This document shows, piece after piece, positions 46,023-54,768 of a stretch of 64,000 bases of DNA (position 1 is the stretch's first letter; every line of letters starts with the position of its first letter). Both the position numbers and the translations under genes were made by a program. The DNA is from Vreelandella salicampi (GTDB lineage Bacteria; Pseudomonadota; Gammaproteobacteria; Pseudomonadales; Halomonadaceae): NCBI RefSeq assembly GCF_013415105.1, contig NZ_JACCDF010000002.1:248001-312000 (forward strand), written 5' to 3'. Below the pieces are notes generated by a model, which was not told the origin of the DNA, did not search any database, and saw nothing but the letters and a program-made list of their open reading frames with translations.

Positions 46023-47522
46023 TCAGAAACGGGGCAGTTCCGGGTGCGGAAGCTCGTTATTGTGCACGTGCATGGCGCCAAACTCTGCGCAGCGGGCGAG
46101 TGTGGGGATGTTCTTGCCCGGGTTAAGCAAACGATCCGGGTCAAACGCTGCCTTCAGCGCGTGAAACACCGTGAGCTCATCGGCTTGGAATTGGCTGCAC
46201 ATCTGGTTGATTTTCTCGCGCCCAACACCGTGCTCACCGGTGATAGAGCCGCCGGCGGCCACGCAAAGCTCGAGGATTTTGCCGCCCACGTCCTCGGCGA
46301 GCTCGAGTTCCCCTTCCCGGTTGGCATCAAACAGAATCAGCGGGTGCATATTGCCGTCACCGGCGTGGAAGACGTTGGCGACTTTCAAGCCGCTCTCTTC
46401 CGAGAGGGCGGCGATGCCTTTGAGCACGCGAGGCAGCTCGCGGCGCGGAATCGTGCCGTCCATGCAGTAGTAGTCCGGCGACATACGGCCTACTGCGGGG
46501 AAGGCGTTCTTACGCCCGGCCCAGAATCTAGCGCGTTCGGCTTCGTCGCGGGCCTGCTGAATATCGGTGGCGCCGGCTTTTTCCAGCACCGCGCGAACAG
46601 TCTCGCAGTCGTCGTCGACGTCCGCTTCGACACCGTCAAGCTCGCACAAAAGAATCGCTTCGGCATCGACCGGGTAACCGGCTTTGACGAAGTCTTCGGC
46701 GGCTTTGATCGCAAGCTTATCCATCATTTCCAGTCCGCCGGGGATAATGCCGGCAGCGATAATCTCGCCCACGGCGCGGCCGGCTTTCTCGACGTCGTCA
46801 AAGCTTGCCATCAACACCTTGGCGGTTTCCGGCTTGGGCAAAAGCTTCACGGTGATTTCGGTAACCACGCCGAGCATGCCTTCTGAGCCGTTCATCAGGG
46901 CGAGAAGATCGAACCCCGGCGCGTCGAGTGCTTCTGAGCCAAGCGTCATGGTTTCGCCTTCAATAGTGACGATATCCACACGCATGACGTTGTGAACAGT
47001 GAGGCCGTATTTCAAACAATGGACACCGCCGGCGTTTTCCGCCACGTTGCCGCCAATTGAGCAGGCGATTTGCGAAGAGGGGTCCGGCGCGTAGTAGAGC
47101 CCGTAGGGCGCGGCGGCCTCGGAGATTGCCAGGTTGCGGACACCCGGCTGTACACGCGCCATGCGGGCGTCCGGGTCGACGCTCAAAATCTGTTTGAAGC
47201 GCGACATCACCAGCAACACGCCCCGCTCAATTGGTAACGCCCCGCCGGAAAGGCCGGTGCCCGCCCCGCGTGTCACCACCGGTACGCCGAGGGCATTGCA
47301 GCGTTTGAGTAGCGTCTGTACCTCGTCGAGGGTTTCCGGTAGCGCGACCAGCATGGGCAGAATGCGGTAGGCGGCAAGGCCATCGCACTCGAAAGGGCGC
47401 AAGTCTTCTTCACGGTGCAAAAGCGCAAGAGAGGGTATGGACGTTTGTAGATCGCGTAAGACGTCGGCTTTTTCAAACGACTTCAGCTCGCCATCAAGGC
47501 GTTCATCATAATGAATGTTCAT
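46023..47522 (-). CDS. glcD: Glycolate oxidase catalytic subunit GlcD
   Basis: 499 residues (E. coli 499). FAD-binding PCMH domain with VVTRGAGTGLSGGALPIERGVLL and GGNVAENAGGVHCLKYGLT; C-terminal catalytic part with NVFHAGDGNMHPLILFD and GGSITGEHGVGREK. Oxidises glycolate, and often D-lactate, to glyoxylate or pyruvate. CAGGAG precedes the ATG. A perfect inverted repeat about 50 bases upstream is a candidate operator. No glcC regulator is visible here. Confidence 0.97.
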   Translation of the reverse strand: MNIHYDERLDGELKSFEKADVLRDLQTSIPSLALLHREEDLRPFECDGLAAYRILPMLVALPETLDEVQTLLKRCNALGVPVVTRGAGTGLSGGALPIERGVLLVMSRFKQILSVDPDARMARVQPGVRNLAISEAAAPYGLYYAPDPSSQIACSIGGNVAENAGGVHCLKYGLTVHNVMRVDIVTIEGETMTLGSEALDAPGFDLLALMNGSEGMLGVVTEITVKLLPKPETAKVLMASFDDVEKAGRAVGEIIAAGIIPGGLEMMDKLAIKAAEDFVKAGYPVDAEAILLCELDGVEADVDDDCETVRAVLEKAGATDIQQARDEAERARFWAGRKNAFPAVGRMSPDYYCMDGTIPRRELPRVLKGIAALSEESGLKVANVFHAGDGNMHPLILFDANREGELELAEDVGGKILELCVAAGGSITGEHGVGREKINQMCSQFQADELTVFHALKAAFDPDRLLNPGKNIPTLARCAEFGAMHVHNNELPHPELPRF

Positions 47523-47570
47523 GGCTGCTCCTGAGCGGGAGGAGGGCGTAGGAAAGTAGTGAATCCAATC

Positions 47571-47591
47571 TTATGGAAAAGGTTTCCATAA
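47571..47591. promoter_or_regulatory. Candidate operator of the glcDEFG operon
   Basis: TTATGGAAA (47571-47579), spacer AGG and TTTCCATAA (47583-47591) form a perfect inverted repeat with 9-base arms, about 50 bases upstream of the glcD start. The symmetry and placement fit a dimeric repressor or activator, for instance a GntR-family GlcC-like protein, but the sequence is not the TTGGT-N3-ACCAA type. Confidence 0.6.
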
Positions 47592-47663
47592 ATCTACTTC
47601 TAGCAAACAATCCGAAAACCTTTTGCATATAAAGTGGATTAACACCTCACCAAGATAGCTCAA

Positions 47664-47690
47664 CCTCACCGAGAAAGGTTCCCGGTGAGG
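47664..47690 (-). terminator. Hairpin after lldP
   Basis: CCTCACCG (47664-47671) pairs with CGGTGAGG (47683-47690), with GAA/TTC pairing inside. It follows the lldP stop by about 27 bases on the minus strand. No T-run follows, so it is a weak terminator at best. Confidence 0.45.
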
Positions 47691-47716
47691 CGAACGTGTT
47701 CGACTAACAGATGCGT

Positions 47717-49420
47717 TTAACCACTTAGCGCACGCATAAGCGGATCGCTAATACCGATGACATAGAAACCAATTAGTGCGATCAAACCGGTTGCAACAAG
47801 ATAGTAGATGGTCGGCAAGATGGTTTTACGGATGGTGGTGCCTTCTCGTCCCAGCAGCCCAACCGTTGCCGATGCCGCCACCACATTGTGAATGGCAATC
47901 ATGTTACCGGCGGCCGCGCCGACGGCTTGCAGCGCTACCATAAAGGCCGTGGAGACGCCGAGCTGGTTCGCTACGTTGAACTGGAAATCTGACAGCATCA
48001 GGTTAGAGACGGTGTTTGAACCGGCAATAAAGGCCCCCAGAGCGCCCACCATCGGCGCAAAGAACGGATACACACCACCGACACCGTCGGCCACGAAGCG
48101 TGCCATGGCAACCGGCATGGAGACAAGATCCGAGCCGTTAACGCCTGAGTTGATCAAAATACGCACCATCGGGATGGTGAAGATCAACACAAAACCGGCG
48201 CCTAGAATGGTTTTCGATGAGTCACTAAACGCCGCTTTTAGCTCGCCGAGTTTCATGCGGTGTAACACTGCGGTCACCAATACCACGGCCAGCAGGATGC
48301 CACCCGGCAGATAAAGCGGCTGAATGCTACCGCCAATGCCTTCGCCAAGGATATCGTTCCAACCAAACGCGAAGGAGGTCAAAGCACTTTTCAGCGGCTC
48401 GATTACGCGCGACGCGACCAAAAAGACCGCCAGCAGCACGTAGGGCAGCCAGCCCATGAAGGTAGAGATCGGCGCTTTGCCAGCAATGTCGTCCATTTTG
48501 AGTTCGAGCTTGCCGATCCACTCGTCAGGCCAAGACGTCGACTCAGGGAAGTCCCAGGTGTCTTTAGGAATCAAGAAGCCACGACGTGCGGCAGGTACCA
48601 CGATGGCAAGGCCGACCATAGCGCCAATCATTGACGGGAACTCCGGCCCGAGCAACACACCTGCCAGCATATAAGGCACCACGAAGGCAACGCCGGCAAA
48701 CAGCGCGAACGGCGTGATCGAAAGGCCTTCTTTCCAGGAGCGATTAGCGCCGAAGAAGCGCACCATGATGACGACCATGATCAGCGGCATCAAAACGCCC
48801 ACGATGCCGTGGATCACTGCCACTTCACCCGCAATCAAACGGAAATACTCCATCCAGGTATAGCCGCCGGTTTCCAGCGCTTCGGTGATGCCACCACGGT
48901 CCAAGCCGCCGGTAACCCCCACGACAATCGGCGTACCGACCGCGCCAAAGGAGACCGGTGTAGACTGAATCATCATACCCACGACGACAGCAGCTAGCGC
49001 CGGGAAGCCTAACGCTACCAATAGGGGCGCGGCGACGGCGGCCGGTGTACCAAACCCGGAAGCGCCTTCGATAAAGCAGCCAAATAGCCACGCGACGATA
49101 ATCGCCTGTACCCGGCGGTCAGGACTGATGCCCGAAAAGCCTTTGCGAATAGCCGTAATACCGCCCGAATGCTTAAGCGTATTCAGCAGTAGAATGGCGC
49201 CGAAGATAATCCACAGAATTGCAACCGTCAGAATGAGCCCTTGGAACGTTGACGCCAGAATACGCGAAAACGCCATGTCCCAAGCGAGAAGGCCGATCAG
49301 TGCGGTGACCATGAAGACAATCGGCATGGCTGTTTTGGCTGCCATCCGAAACCCGATCAACAGCACGCCTGCCAGTACCAGCGGCACGAAAGCAAAAAGT
49401 GCAAGAGTTGTTTCATTCAT
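47717..49420 (-). CDS. lldP: L-lactate permease (LctP/LldP family)
   Basis: 567 residues with about 14 membrane helices. [58 protein letters not shown] and [23 protein letters not shown] are hallmarks of the family, which imports lactate and glycolate with protons. It lies upstream of glcDEFG on the same strand, taking the place that glcA has in E. coli, so glycolate is a likely substrate. A TTGGT-type operator lies 118 bases upstream. Confidence 0.95.
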   Translation of the reverse strand: MNETTLALFAFVPLVLAGVLLIGFRMAAKTAMPIVFMVTALIGLLAWDMAFSRILASTFQGLILTVAILWIIFGAILLLNTLKHSGGITAIRKGFSGISPDRRVQAIIVAWLFGCFIEGASGFGTPAAVAAPLLVALGFPALAAVVVGMMIQSTPVSFGAVGTPIVVGVTGGLDRGGITEALETGGYTWMEYFRLIAGEVAVIHGIVGVLMPLIMVVIMVRFFGANRSWKEGLSITPFALFAGVAFVVPYMLAGVLLGPEFPSMIGAMVGLAIVVPAARRGFLIPKDTWDFPESTSWPDEWIGKLELKMDDIAGKAPISTFMGWLPYVLLAVFLVASRVIEPLKSALTSFAFGWNDILGEGIGGSIQPLYLPGGILLAVVLVTAVLHRMKLGELKAAFSDSSKTILGAGFVLIFTIPMVRILINSGVNGSDLVSMPVAMARFVADGVGGVYPFFAPMVGALGAFIAGSNTVSNLMLSDFQFNVANQLGVSTAFMVALQAVGAAAGNMIAIHNVVAASATVGLLGREGTTIRKTILPTIYYLVATGLIALIGFYVIGISDPLMRALSG

Positions 49421-49788
49421 GGGAGGAACGTCCCTTCGTTATTGGTGATGTGCTCCAGAAAGACTTTTAGCCGCCAAAGCGACTCGCATGTCGCAGCGAA
49501 AGATACGGAGTCGATGGAGGAATGACTACCGATGGATAATTGGTCTTACCAATAATTTATTGTAAGGAATGCAAAAAATCTCCGCGATTATGGCGCTAAT
49601 ATATTGTTTTTTATAAGTATTTATTCAGGATAGAAAAGTGGCCGCTGGAGGAGTCGTTAGACTAATAGACAATTATGGGTTGCAGCGCTACACATGGGTT
49701 GGCTTGAGCAGGCGCTGACCCACTTGCTAACGTCGCGAAGTGCGGCCATGGTGAAACGCTTACTAACAAGAGTAATAAGGATACTGCG
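49421..49788. other. lldP / GST divergent intergenic region
   Basis: 368 bases between divergent genes. The only clear element is the LldR/PdhR-type palindrome at 49539-49553; the stretch 49550-49640 is AT-rich and may hold promoters. No reading frame or RNA gene is supported. Confidence 0.7.
49539..49553. promoter_or_regulatory. LldR/GlcC/PdhR-type operator of lldP
   Basis: ATTGGT-CTT-ACCAAT is a perfect palindrome matching the AATTGGTnnnACCAATT site bound by GntR-family FCD regulators of lactate, glycolate and pyruvate genes. It is centred about 126 bases upstream of the lldP start codon. The regulator is not encoded in the window. Confidence 0.75.
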
Positions 49789-50490
49789 ATGACACGTACG
49801 CTCTATGATTTGTGTGGCCGCGATGAACGACTACGTTTTTCCCCTTACTGCTGGCGCGTGCGGATGTCGCTCGCGCATAAAGGGCTAGAGACCCATTTTA
49901 AGCCTTGGCGGTTTTTGCAAAAAGACGAGCTCGCCTTCGCTGATTACGACAAAGTGCCGGTGTTATGCGACGGCGATAAGGTTGTGACCGATAGTTTCGA
50001 GATCATGCGTTACTTGGATGCCGCCTACCCCGAGGCACCGCTTTTAGGCGAAGGAGTAAGCTATCAGCGTGCGCTGTTTTTTAAGCATTTTGTTGAACGT
50101 AGTGTCACACCCTCTCTCTTTCGCATCGTGGCGCTGGATTTGCTTGCCGCCATTCACCCTGATGATCGCGCCTATTTTCGGGAAACCCGTGAAGCCCGTT
50201 TTGGCTGCACACTAGAAGCGTTCCATCAGCCGGAACAAGGGCGTCAGGCGCTGCAGAAAACGTTGGCGCCGGTACGCGAATTATTGCGTGAAACGCCCTT
50301 TCTCGATGGCGAGGTGCCCAGCGGTGTCGATTACTTGTTGTTTGGCAGCATGATGTGGGCGTATTGCGTGTCAGAACAGGCGCTCGCGCCCCCAGACGAT
50401 GACGTCGCGCACTGGTTTGAACGCATGCTAGCCCAGTATGACGGGTTGGCGGCTAGGGCCTTCACGGTGCGCGATTTGCCGGCAGGCTAA
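49789..50490 (+). CDS. Glutathione S-transferase family protein
   Basis: 233 residues. The thioredoxin-like N-terminal domain begins LYDLCGRDERLRFSPYCWRVRMSLAHKGLE, followed by VPVLCDGDKVVTDSFEIMRYLDAAYP (the cis-Pro and glutathione-binding segment), and an all-helical C-terminal domain. The SPYCWRVRMSLAHKG start resembles beta-etherase-like GSTs. The substrate cannot be assigned. Confidence 0.85.
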   Translation: MTRTLYDLCGRDERLRFSPYCWRVRMSLAHKGLETHFKPWRFLQKDELAFADYDKVPVLCDGDKVVTDSFEIMRYLDAAYPEAPLLGEGVSYQRALFFKHFVERSVTPSLFRIVALDLLAAIHPDDRAYFRETREARFGCTLEAFHQPEQGRQALQKTLAPVRELLRETPFLDGEVPSGVDYLLFGSMMWAYCVSEQALAPPDDDVAHWFERMLAQYDGLAARAFTVRDLPAG

Positions 50491-50508
50491 GGAATGAAAA
50501 AAATCATG

Positions 50509-50537
50509 TTGCACTGCACAAAAAGCCCTGCTAGCTT
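50509..50537 (+). promoter_or_regulatory. Candidate phasin promoter with overlapping TGCA palindrome
   Basis: TTGCAC (50509-50514), a 17-base spacer and TAGCTT (50532-50537). TGCACTGCA (50510-50518) overlaps the -35 element and resembles the TGC-rich sites bound by the PHA regulator PhaR. PhaR is not encoded in the window, so this is tentative. Confidence 0.45.
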
Positions 50538-50619
50538 GAATATCAGAAGAGGTTAACGCCTCTTGAAACCGCTAGCAGCGCTGCTGCTGACGAGTTAACT
50601 CACTGCAGGAGAACGTGCC

Positions 50620-51012
50620 ATGAATAAGGCCGCTGAAAAAAACACGCAACAGCTCAATACTATTTTTGTTTCGCCCATGCGCAGCTACACGATTGCCGCG
50701 CTTGATTATTACGATCAGGTAGTGAGCGCTCAGCTCGACGCTGCTCGTGCTTACACCGATATGTCGGTTTCGCAGATGCGCACATGGCTAGATGTCCAAG
50801 ACGCCGACAGCCTGAAAAAAGCGGTGGATAGCCAGCAGAAAGCCGCAGGCGACATGGTCGAGCGCTTTAAAGGCGATGCGGAAAAGCTTACCTCGCTGGG
50901 GCAAACTTTCATGCAGGAAAGCCAAAAGATGACGGAACAAAACGTGAAAAATGCCACTGAAGTAACGCAGAAAGCGGCTAACGAAGCGACGCAGAAAATC
51001 GCTAATCAATAA
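50620..51012 (+). CDS. phaP: Phasin (PHA granule-associated protein)
   Basis: 130 residues, helical and without cysteine, with the phasin_2 pattern: FVSPMRSYTIAALDYYDQVVSAQLDAARAYTDMSVSQMRTWLDVQD, then an amphipathic heptad-rich tail of Gln, Lys, Ala and Thr. Phasins coat polyhydroxyalkanoate granules. A PHA store is common in Halomonas. GCAGGAG precedes the ATG. Confidence 0.9.
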   Translation: MNKAAEKNTQQLNTIFVSPMRSYTIAALDYYDQVVSAQLDAARAYTDMSVSQMRTWLDVQDADSLKKAVDSQQKAAGDMVERFKGDAEKLTSLGQTFMQESQKMTEQNVKNATEVTQKAANEATQKIANQ

Positions 51013-51030
51013 GCGAGATTTGTTGTCCAC

Positions 51031-51062
51031 AAACGCCACGGCCTAACCGCCGTGGCGTTTTT
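51031..51062 (+). terminator. Terminator of the phasin gene
   Basis: AAACGCCACGGC (51031-51042) pairs perfectly with GCCGTGGCGTTT (51049-51060) around a 6-base loop, ending in a T-run. Confidence 0.92.
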
Positions 51063-51176
51063 GATTGTGCCCTCTTGCGTACACGTTACCGAACTTGCAA
51101 GCAGGCTAATGATCTCTATGCTGAAGGCGTTCCATACGCCATGTATTCGCATGATATGTATTCGCAGGAGGCATTT

Positions 51177-52175
51177 ATGCAGTCGCAATTTTATACGCTT
51201 ACCGATTATCCTGACGGCCTACCCGACCGCGCGCTTTTTAAACGGGAAACGCAAACCCTACCCGACCTAGCCGAGGGCGAAGTACGGATTCGTAACCGCT
51301 GGCTTTCCGTTGACCCTTACATGCGTGGCCGCATGAGCGGTGTGCGCACCTATGTGGAGCCGTTTGAAATAGGCAAGCCCATGGAAGGCGGCGCTATTGG
51401 CGAGATTGTTGAGTCCAAGGATCCGAGCCTCAACGTGGGCGACAACGTCAGCCATATGGGTGGCTGGCGTGATATTGCCCAACTGCCAGCGCAAGGCGTT
51501 ACCCCGCTACCCGATATCGACGTTCCCGAACAGGCTTACTTGGGTGTTCTGGGGATGCCCGGTATGACCGCCTGGACCGGTCTCAACGTCATTGCCGAAT
51601 GCAAACCGGGGGATAACGTTTTAGTCAGCGCCGCGAGCGGTGCCGTCGGCTCCCTGGTCGTACAGCTGGCCAAAGCTAAGGGCTGCCATGTGGTCGGTAT
51701 TGCGGGCTCGGCTCATAAGCTCGCTTGGCTGGAATCCTTGGGTGTTGAACCGGTTAGCTATCGCGAGCGTACCGCGCAGGAGCTAAGCGACGCCATCAAG
51801 CTTGCCAGCCCCAATGGTATCGATGTGTATTACGAAAACGTCGGCGGTATATGCCTTGAGGCAGCGCTTAGTCAGTTAAATGAAGGCGCGCGCATCGCCG
51901 TATGCGGCATGATCGAAAGCTACAATGCCAAAACGCCTACCCCTGGCCCCAGCAATCTATCTCAACTGGTGGTGCGCAAAGCCAAGATGCAGGGTTTTAT
52001 CGTTGCTGACCACTGGTCGAGCTATCCGGACTTCCTGAACGAAGTAGCCCCGCAAGTAGCGGAAGGCAAGCTCGACTATAAAGAGACGGTTAAAGAAGGG
52101 CTTGAAAGTACCCCTGACGCTTTTCTCGCCCTGTTTGATGGTGGCAACACCGGTAAAATGCTGGTCAAGCTATAG
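51177..52175 (+). CDS. NADP-dependent medium-chain reductase (CurA/leukotriene-B4 dehydrogenase-like)
   Basis: 332 residues of the MDR superfamily without structural zinc. LSVDPYMRGRMSG near the N-terminus, VLGMPGMTAWTGLNVIAECKPGDNVLVSAASGAVGSLVVQLAKAKGCHVVGIAGS (the NADPH-binding GxGxxG-like AASGAVGS) and DVYYENVGG are typical. Such enzymes reduce alkenal or enone double bonds. The ATG at 51177 has AGGAGG upstream; the frame continues to 51075 across the phasin terminator, which is not coding. Confidence 0.9.
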   Translation: MQSQFYTLTDYPDGLPDRALFKRETQTLPDLAEGEVRIRNRWLSVDPYMRGRMSGVRTYVEPFEIGKPMEGGAIGEIVESKDPSLNVGDNVSHMGGWRDIAQLPAQGVTPLPDIDVPEQAYLGVLGMPGMTAWTGLNVIAECKPGDNVLVSAASGAVGSLVVQLAKAKGCHVVGIAGSAHKLAWLESLGVEPVSYRERTAQELSDAIKLASPNGIDVYYENVGGICLEAALSQLNEGARIAVCGMIESYNAKTPTPGPSNLSQLVVRKAKMQGFIVADHWSSYPDFLNEVAPQVAEGKLDYKETVKEGLESTPDAFLALFDGGNTGKMLVKL

Positions 52176-52284
52176 CGTTTTTGCCCTTATCTCCAGCCTC
52201 AACACTATCTCATAATGGGTGCCGTTGATGTCTCTTTCACAAGGGGCGCCCGCTTTTATTGATAAAGCGCCTTACATAAAGCGT

Positions 52285-54327
52285 TTAAAAACGTACCTCT
52301 AACCCGCTATACACGCTGCGCCCTGGAGCGGGTTCGTAAAAGCGACCAAAGCTGCCGTTTAAGCGCACGTTGGCGTAGTGCTCTTCATCAAGCAGATTAC
52401 GCACGCCAACGTAAGCCTTCAGCCGGGTATCGCTGCCTAGCGGCCAACCATCCCCCACGCGCAGGTTTACCAGCCAGTAGCTATCCACCTCGGTCTCGTT
52501 GGCGTTGTCCGCTACCATATCGCCCACGTACTGGGTTTCCAGGGTCGCGAAACGCTCATCAAGGTTTTCCCAAGTAAGCTGGTTCACCCAGGTCTGCTCA
52601 GGTAGGCCGGGGATGCGGTTACCACCAAAACTCTCAGAAGGTGTCGCAAATTGATCGAATTCGTAGCTTGCCAGCGTCAGGGCACTATCCAGCCGCCACT
52701 GATCAGCAAGCTGCCAGCCCAACGCCAGCTCAATGCCGTCGCGGCCGGTATCGCCCGCATTTCGATAGAGAGTGCGCCCCCCATCTTTTTCGTAAGGCAC
52801 CAACTCATCGCGGACACGCACCGAAAACAGCGCCAAATCGTAATCCATCGACAATGCTTCAACGAAGCCCCGAAGCCCTATCTCACGGCTCCAGGATTTT
52901 TGTGGCGACACCGATGGATTAAAACCGCCGCCCGAAGGGTTAGCAAACTCCGAGAACGCGGGGGTTTCAAATGCCGTGCCGGTGTTGATATAGGCCTGAT
53001 GCTGCGGACGATAACGGTAGCTTAGCCCCGCCGAGCCGCTCCACTCGTTGAAGGTTTGCTCCTCACTTTGGTCGCCATCGTTCTGGTAGCGATCATCTAT
53101 TTCCAATTCAACCCGGTCAAAGCGCGCACCCAGCGAGAGCGTTACCTGCTCGGTCAATGCTAAATCACCCTGTGCAAACACCCCAGTGGAAGTTGCCGTC
53201 TGGGTCTCTTCCGCCAGCTGCTCGCCAACAACGCCTTGGCCATTTACATCGTTCCGAAAGCGCTCGTCGTCTTGGCGGGCCACATCAACACCGGTGATGT
53301 AGCTTAGCGGCAAGCTACCCAGGCTGATCTCGTGGTGATACTCGGCGCTCGCGCCCATGTAGTCACGCTGATAGCCAATGCGGCTATCGCCCACGTAAGG
53401 CAGTTGCTGCTCAAAATCACGCTGAGAGACAAAACCTTTTAGATACATTTCGCCAGGGCCGGCGGACAAATCTTCGTATTGCAAACCGAGAACCTGTTGA
53501 TCAACGGTTTGGCCCGCGTCCAGCGCCAATGAGTTCGGCGCCGCCTGGTCGCGGCCGTTCGCCACTTCTTCTGCGTTCAGCGCACCGGGATCTTCAGAGC
53601 GGGGGTTGTCCAGCAGGTTGATAATCGCGGTTAACGCCCGGTCGCTGCCTAACTCGCGGCGCAGCTTGGCATTCAGCAGGTATTTCTCGGTGGAACTCTG
53701 CTCCCGGTAACCATCCACATTGAGCGCCGAGAGGCTGACGTGATGCGACCAATCGCCTTGGCTACCACCGGTTTGCAACGACGTTTTACGGTAGCCATCG
53801 CTGCCTGCTTCGGCGCGCAGCCGTGTTCCGGGGTTATCGCGCCCATCGGCAGTGGTGACATCGATCACACCGCCCGCTGCGTTACCGTAAAGCACCGAAG
53901 AGGGCCCGCGGATCACTTCAATGCGCTCGGCGCTGTCCAGGTCAATGGCATCTAACTGTGCCTGACCGTCGGGCAGCGTGTAAGGGATACCATCGACCAT
54001 TACGGTAATACCGCGCACCCCAAACGGCGCCCGGGCGCCAAAGCCGCGGATAGCAATTCGCAGGCCTTGGGCAAAATTATCGCGATTCTGCACGAATACC
54101 CCTGGCACACGTACCAGTGATTCATCCAAACGCGTGCGCTGCTGGCCCTGGGCAATCGCGTCGCGGTCAAGTGTTGAAACCGCAGCGGGGGTGGCATAAA
54201 GCTCACGGGCAAGCCGGGGGGCGGTCACTTCAAGCGTTGCCATTTCTTCTGTGTCAGCGGGCTGCGCCCAGCTTGGCGCTGATATAAAGCAGCTTGCCAA
54301 GCAAACCGAGGTCGTTAGTTTTTTCAC
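52285..54327 (-). CDS. TonB-dependent outer-membrane receptor
   Basis: 680 residues: signal peptide ending in PSWA, a TonB-box-like TLEVTAPRL, a plug domain (LVRVPGVFVQNRDNFAQGLRIAIRGFGARAPFGVRGITVMVDGIPYTLPDGQAQLDAIDLDSAERIEVIRGPSSVLYG) and a 22-strand barrel ending in the C-terminal Phe (VYSGLEVRF). The FGVRGI plug suggests ferric-siderophore or FecA-like substrates. I did not find a convincing Fur box upstream. Confidence 0.92.
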   Translation of the reverse strand: MKKLTTSVCLASCFISAPSWAQPADTEEMATLEVTAPRLARELYATPAAVSTLDRDAIAQGQQRTRLDESLVRVPGVFVQNRDNFAQGLRIAIRGFGARAPFGVRGITVMVDGIPYTLPDGQAQLDAIDLDSAERIEVIRGPSSVLYGNAAGGVIDVTTADGRDNPGTRLRAEAGSDGYRKTSLQTGGSQGDWSHHVSLSALNVDGYREQSSTEKYLLNAKLRRELGSDRALTAIINLLDNPRSEDPGALNAEEVANGRDQAAPNSLALDAGQTVDQQVLGLQYEDLSAGPGEMYLKGFVSQRDFEQQLPYVGDSRIGYQRDYMGASAEYHHEISLGSLPLSYITGVDVARQDDERFRNDVNGQGVVGEQLAEETQTATSTGVFAQGDLALTEQVTLSLGARFDRVELEIDDRYQNDGDQSEEQTFNEWSGSAGLSYRYRPQHQAYINTGTAFETPAFSEFANPSGGGFNPSVSPQKSWSREIGLRGFVEALSMDYDLALFSVRVRDELVPYEKDGGRTLYRNAGDTGRDGIELALGWQLADQWRLDSALTLASYEFDQFATPSESFGGNRIPGLPEQTWVNQLTWENLDERFATLETQYVGDMVADNANETEVDSYWLVNLRVGDGWPLGSDTRLKAYVGVRNLLDEEHYANVRLNGSFGRFYEPAPGRSVYSGLEVRF

Positions 54328-54505
54328 GGGGTCCCTCCCAATATATTAATAAAAACTTAAATAAAGCATTGTATAACGCTATGGAACGTTTTTGCTCTTT
54401 CTGCGTCTCAGGTGAACACGGGTGTCTACACTTCTTTACGTTATAGTAAATAACTCTAGTGTAGGTGGATTTAAGCGTTATGCACTTAAAAGCAAAGGAG
54501 GCTGC

Positions 54506-54679
54506 ATGGCATTTACTGCGACTGACCCCATCAAGATGATTTTTGCGGTCATTTTACCGCCCCTCGGTGTATTCTTTGAGGTCGGTTTTAAAGGACATTT
54601 CTGGCTGAATATTATTCTAACGCTCTTTGGCTTCATACCTGGCATCATCCATGCGCTTTATGTGATATTGAAGCATTAG
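54506..54679 (+). CDS. YqaE/Pmp3-family small membrane peptide
   Basis: 57 residues with two membrane helices: KMIFAVILPPLGVFFEVGFKGHFWLNIILTLFGFIPGIIHALYVIL. The LPPLGVF and PGIIHALYVI motifs define the Pmp3/UPF0057 family, linked to salt stress and membrane potential. The ATG at 54506 follows AAAGGAGG; an upstream extension to 54422 is not supported. Confidence 0.92.
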   Translation: MAFTATDPIKMIFAVILPPLGVFFEVGFKGHFWLNIILTLFGFIPGIIHALYVILKH

Positions 54680-54706
54680 GGTTTGATAGACGCGTTTAAT
54701 AAATAT

Positions 54707-54738
54707 AAAGCCGCCTAAACTAACGCTTAGGCGGCTTT
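54707..54738. terminator. Bidirectional terminator
   Basis: AAAGCCGCCTAA (54707-54718) pairs with TTAGGCGGCTTT (54727-54738), flanked by A on the left and T on the right, between two convergent genes. Confidence 0.88.
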
Positions 54739-54768
54739 TGTGATTGCCTTGATTTAGCTAGTGCCCGC

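Noticed and set aside
45906-46886. A 326-codon open frame opposite glcE and glcD
   Set aside because: Antisense to two well-supported genes, crosses their boundary and shows no domain.
52217-52257. Terminator after the medium-chain reductase
   Set aside because: Arms GGGTGCC and GGCGCCC pair only with a wobble around a loop of over 20 bases; too weak to annotate.
54328-54400. Fur box upstream of the TonB-dependent receptor
   Set aside because: The AT-rich stretch has no convincing GATAAT-type repeat; iron control stays plausible but unsupported.
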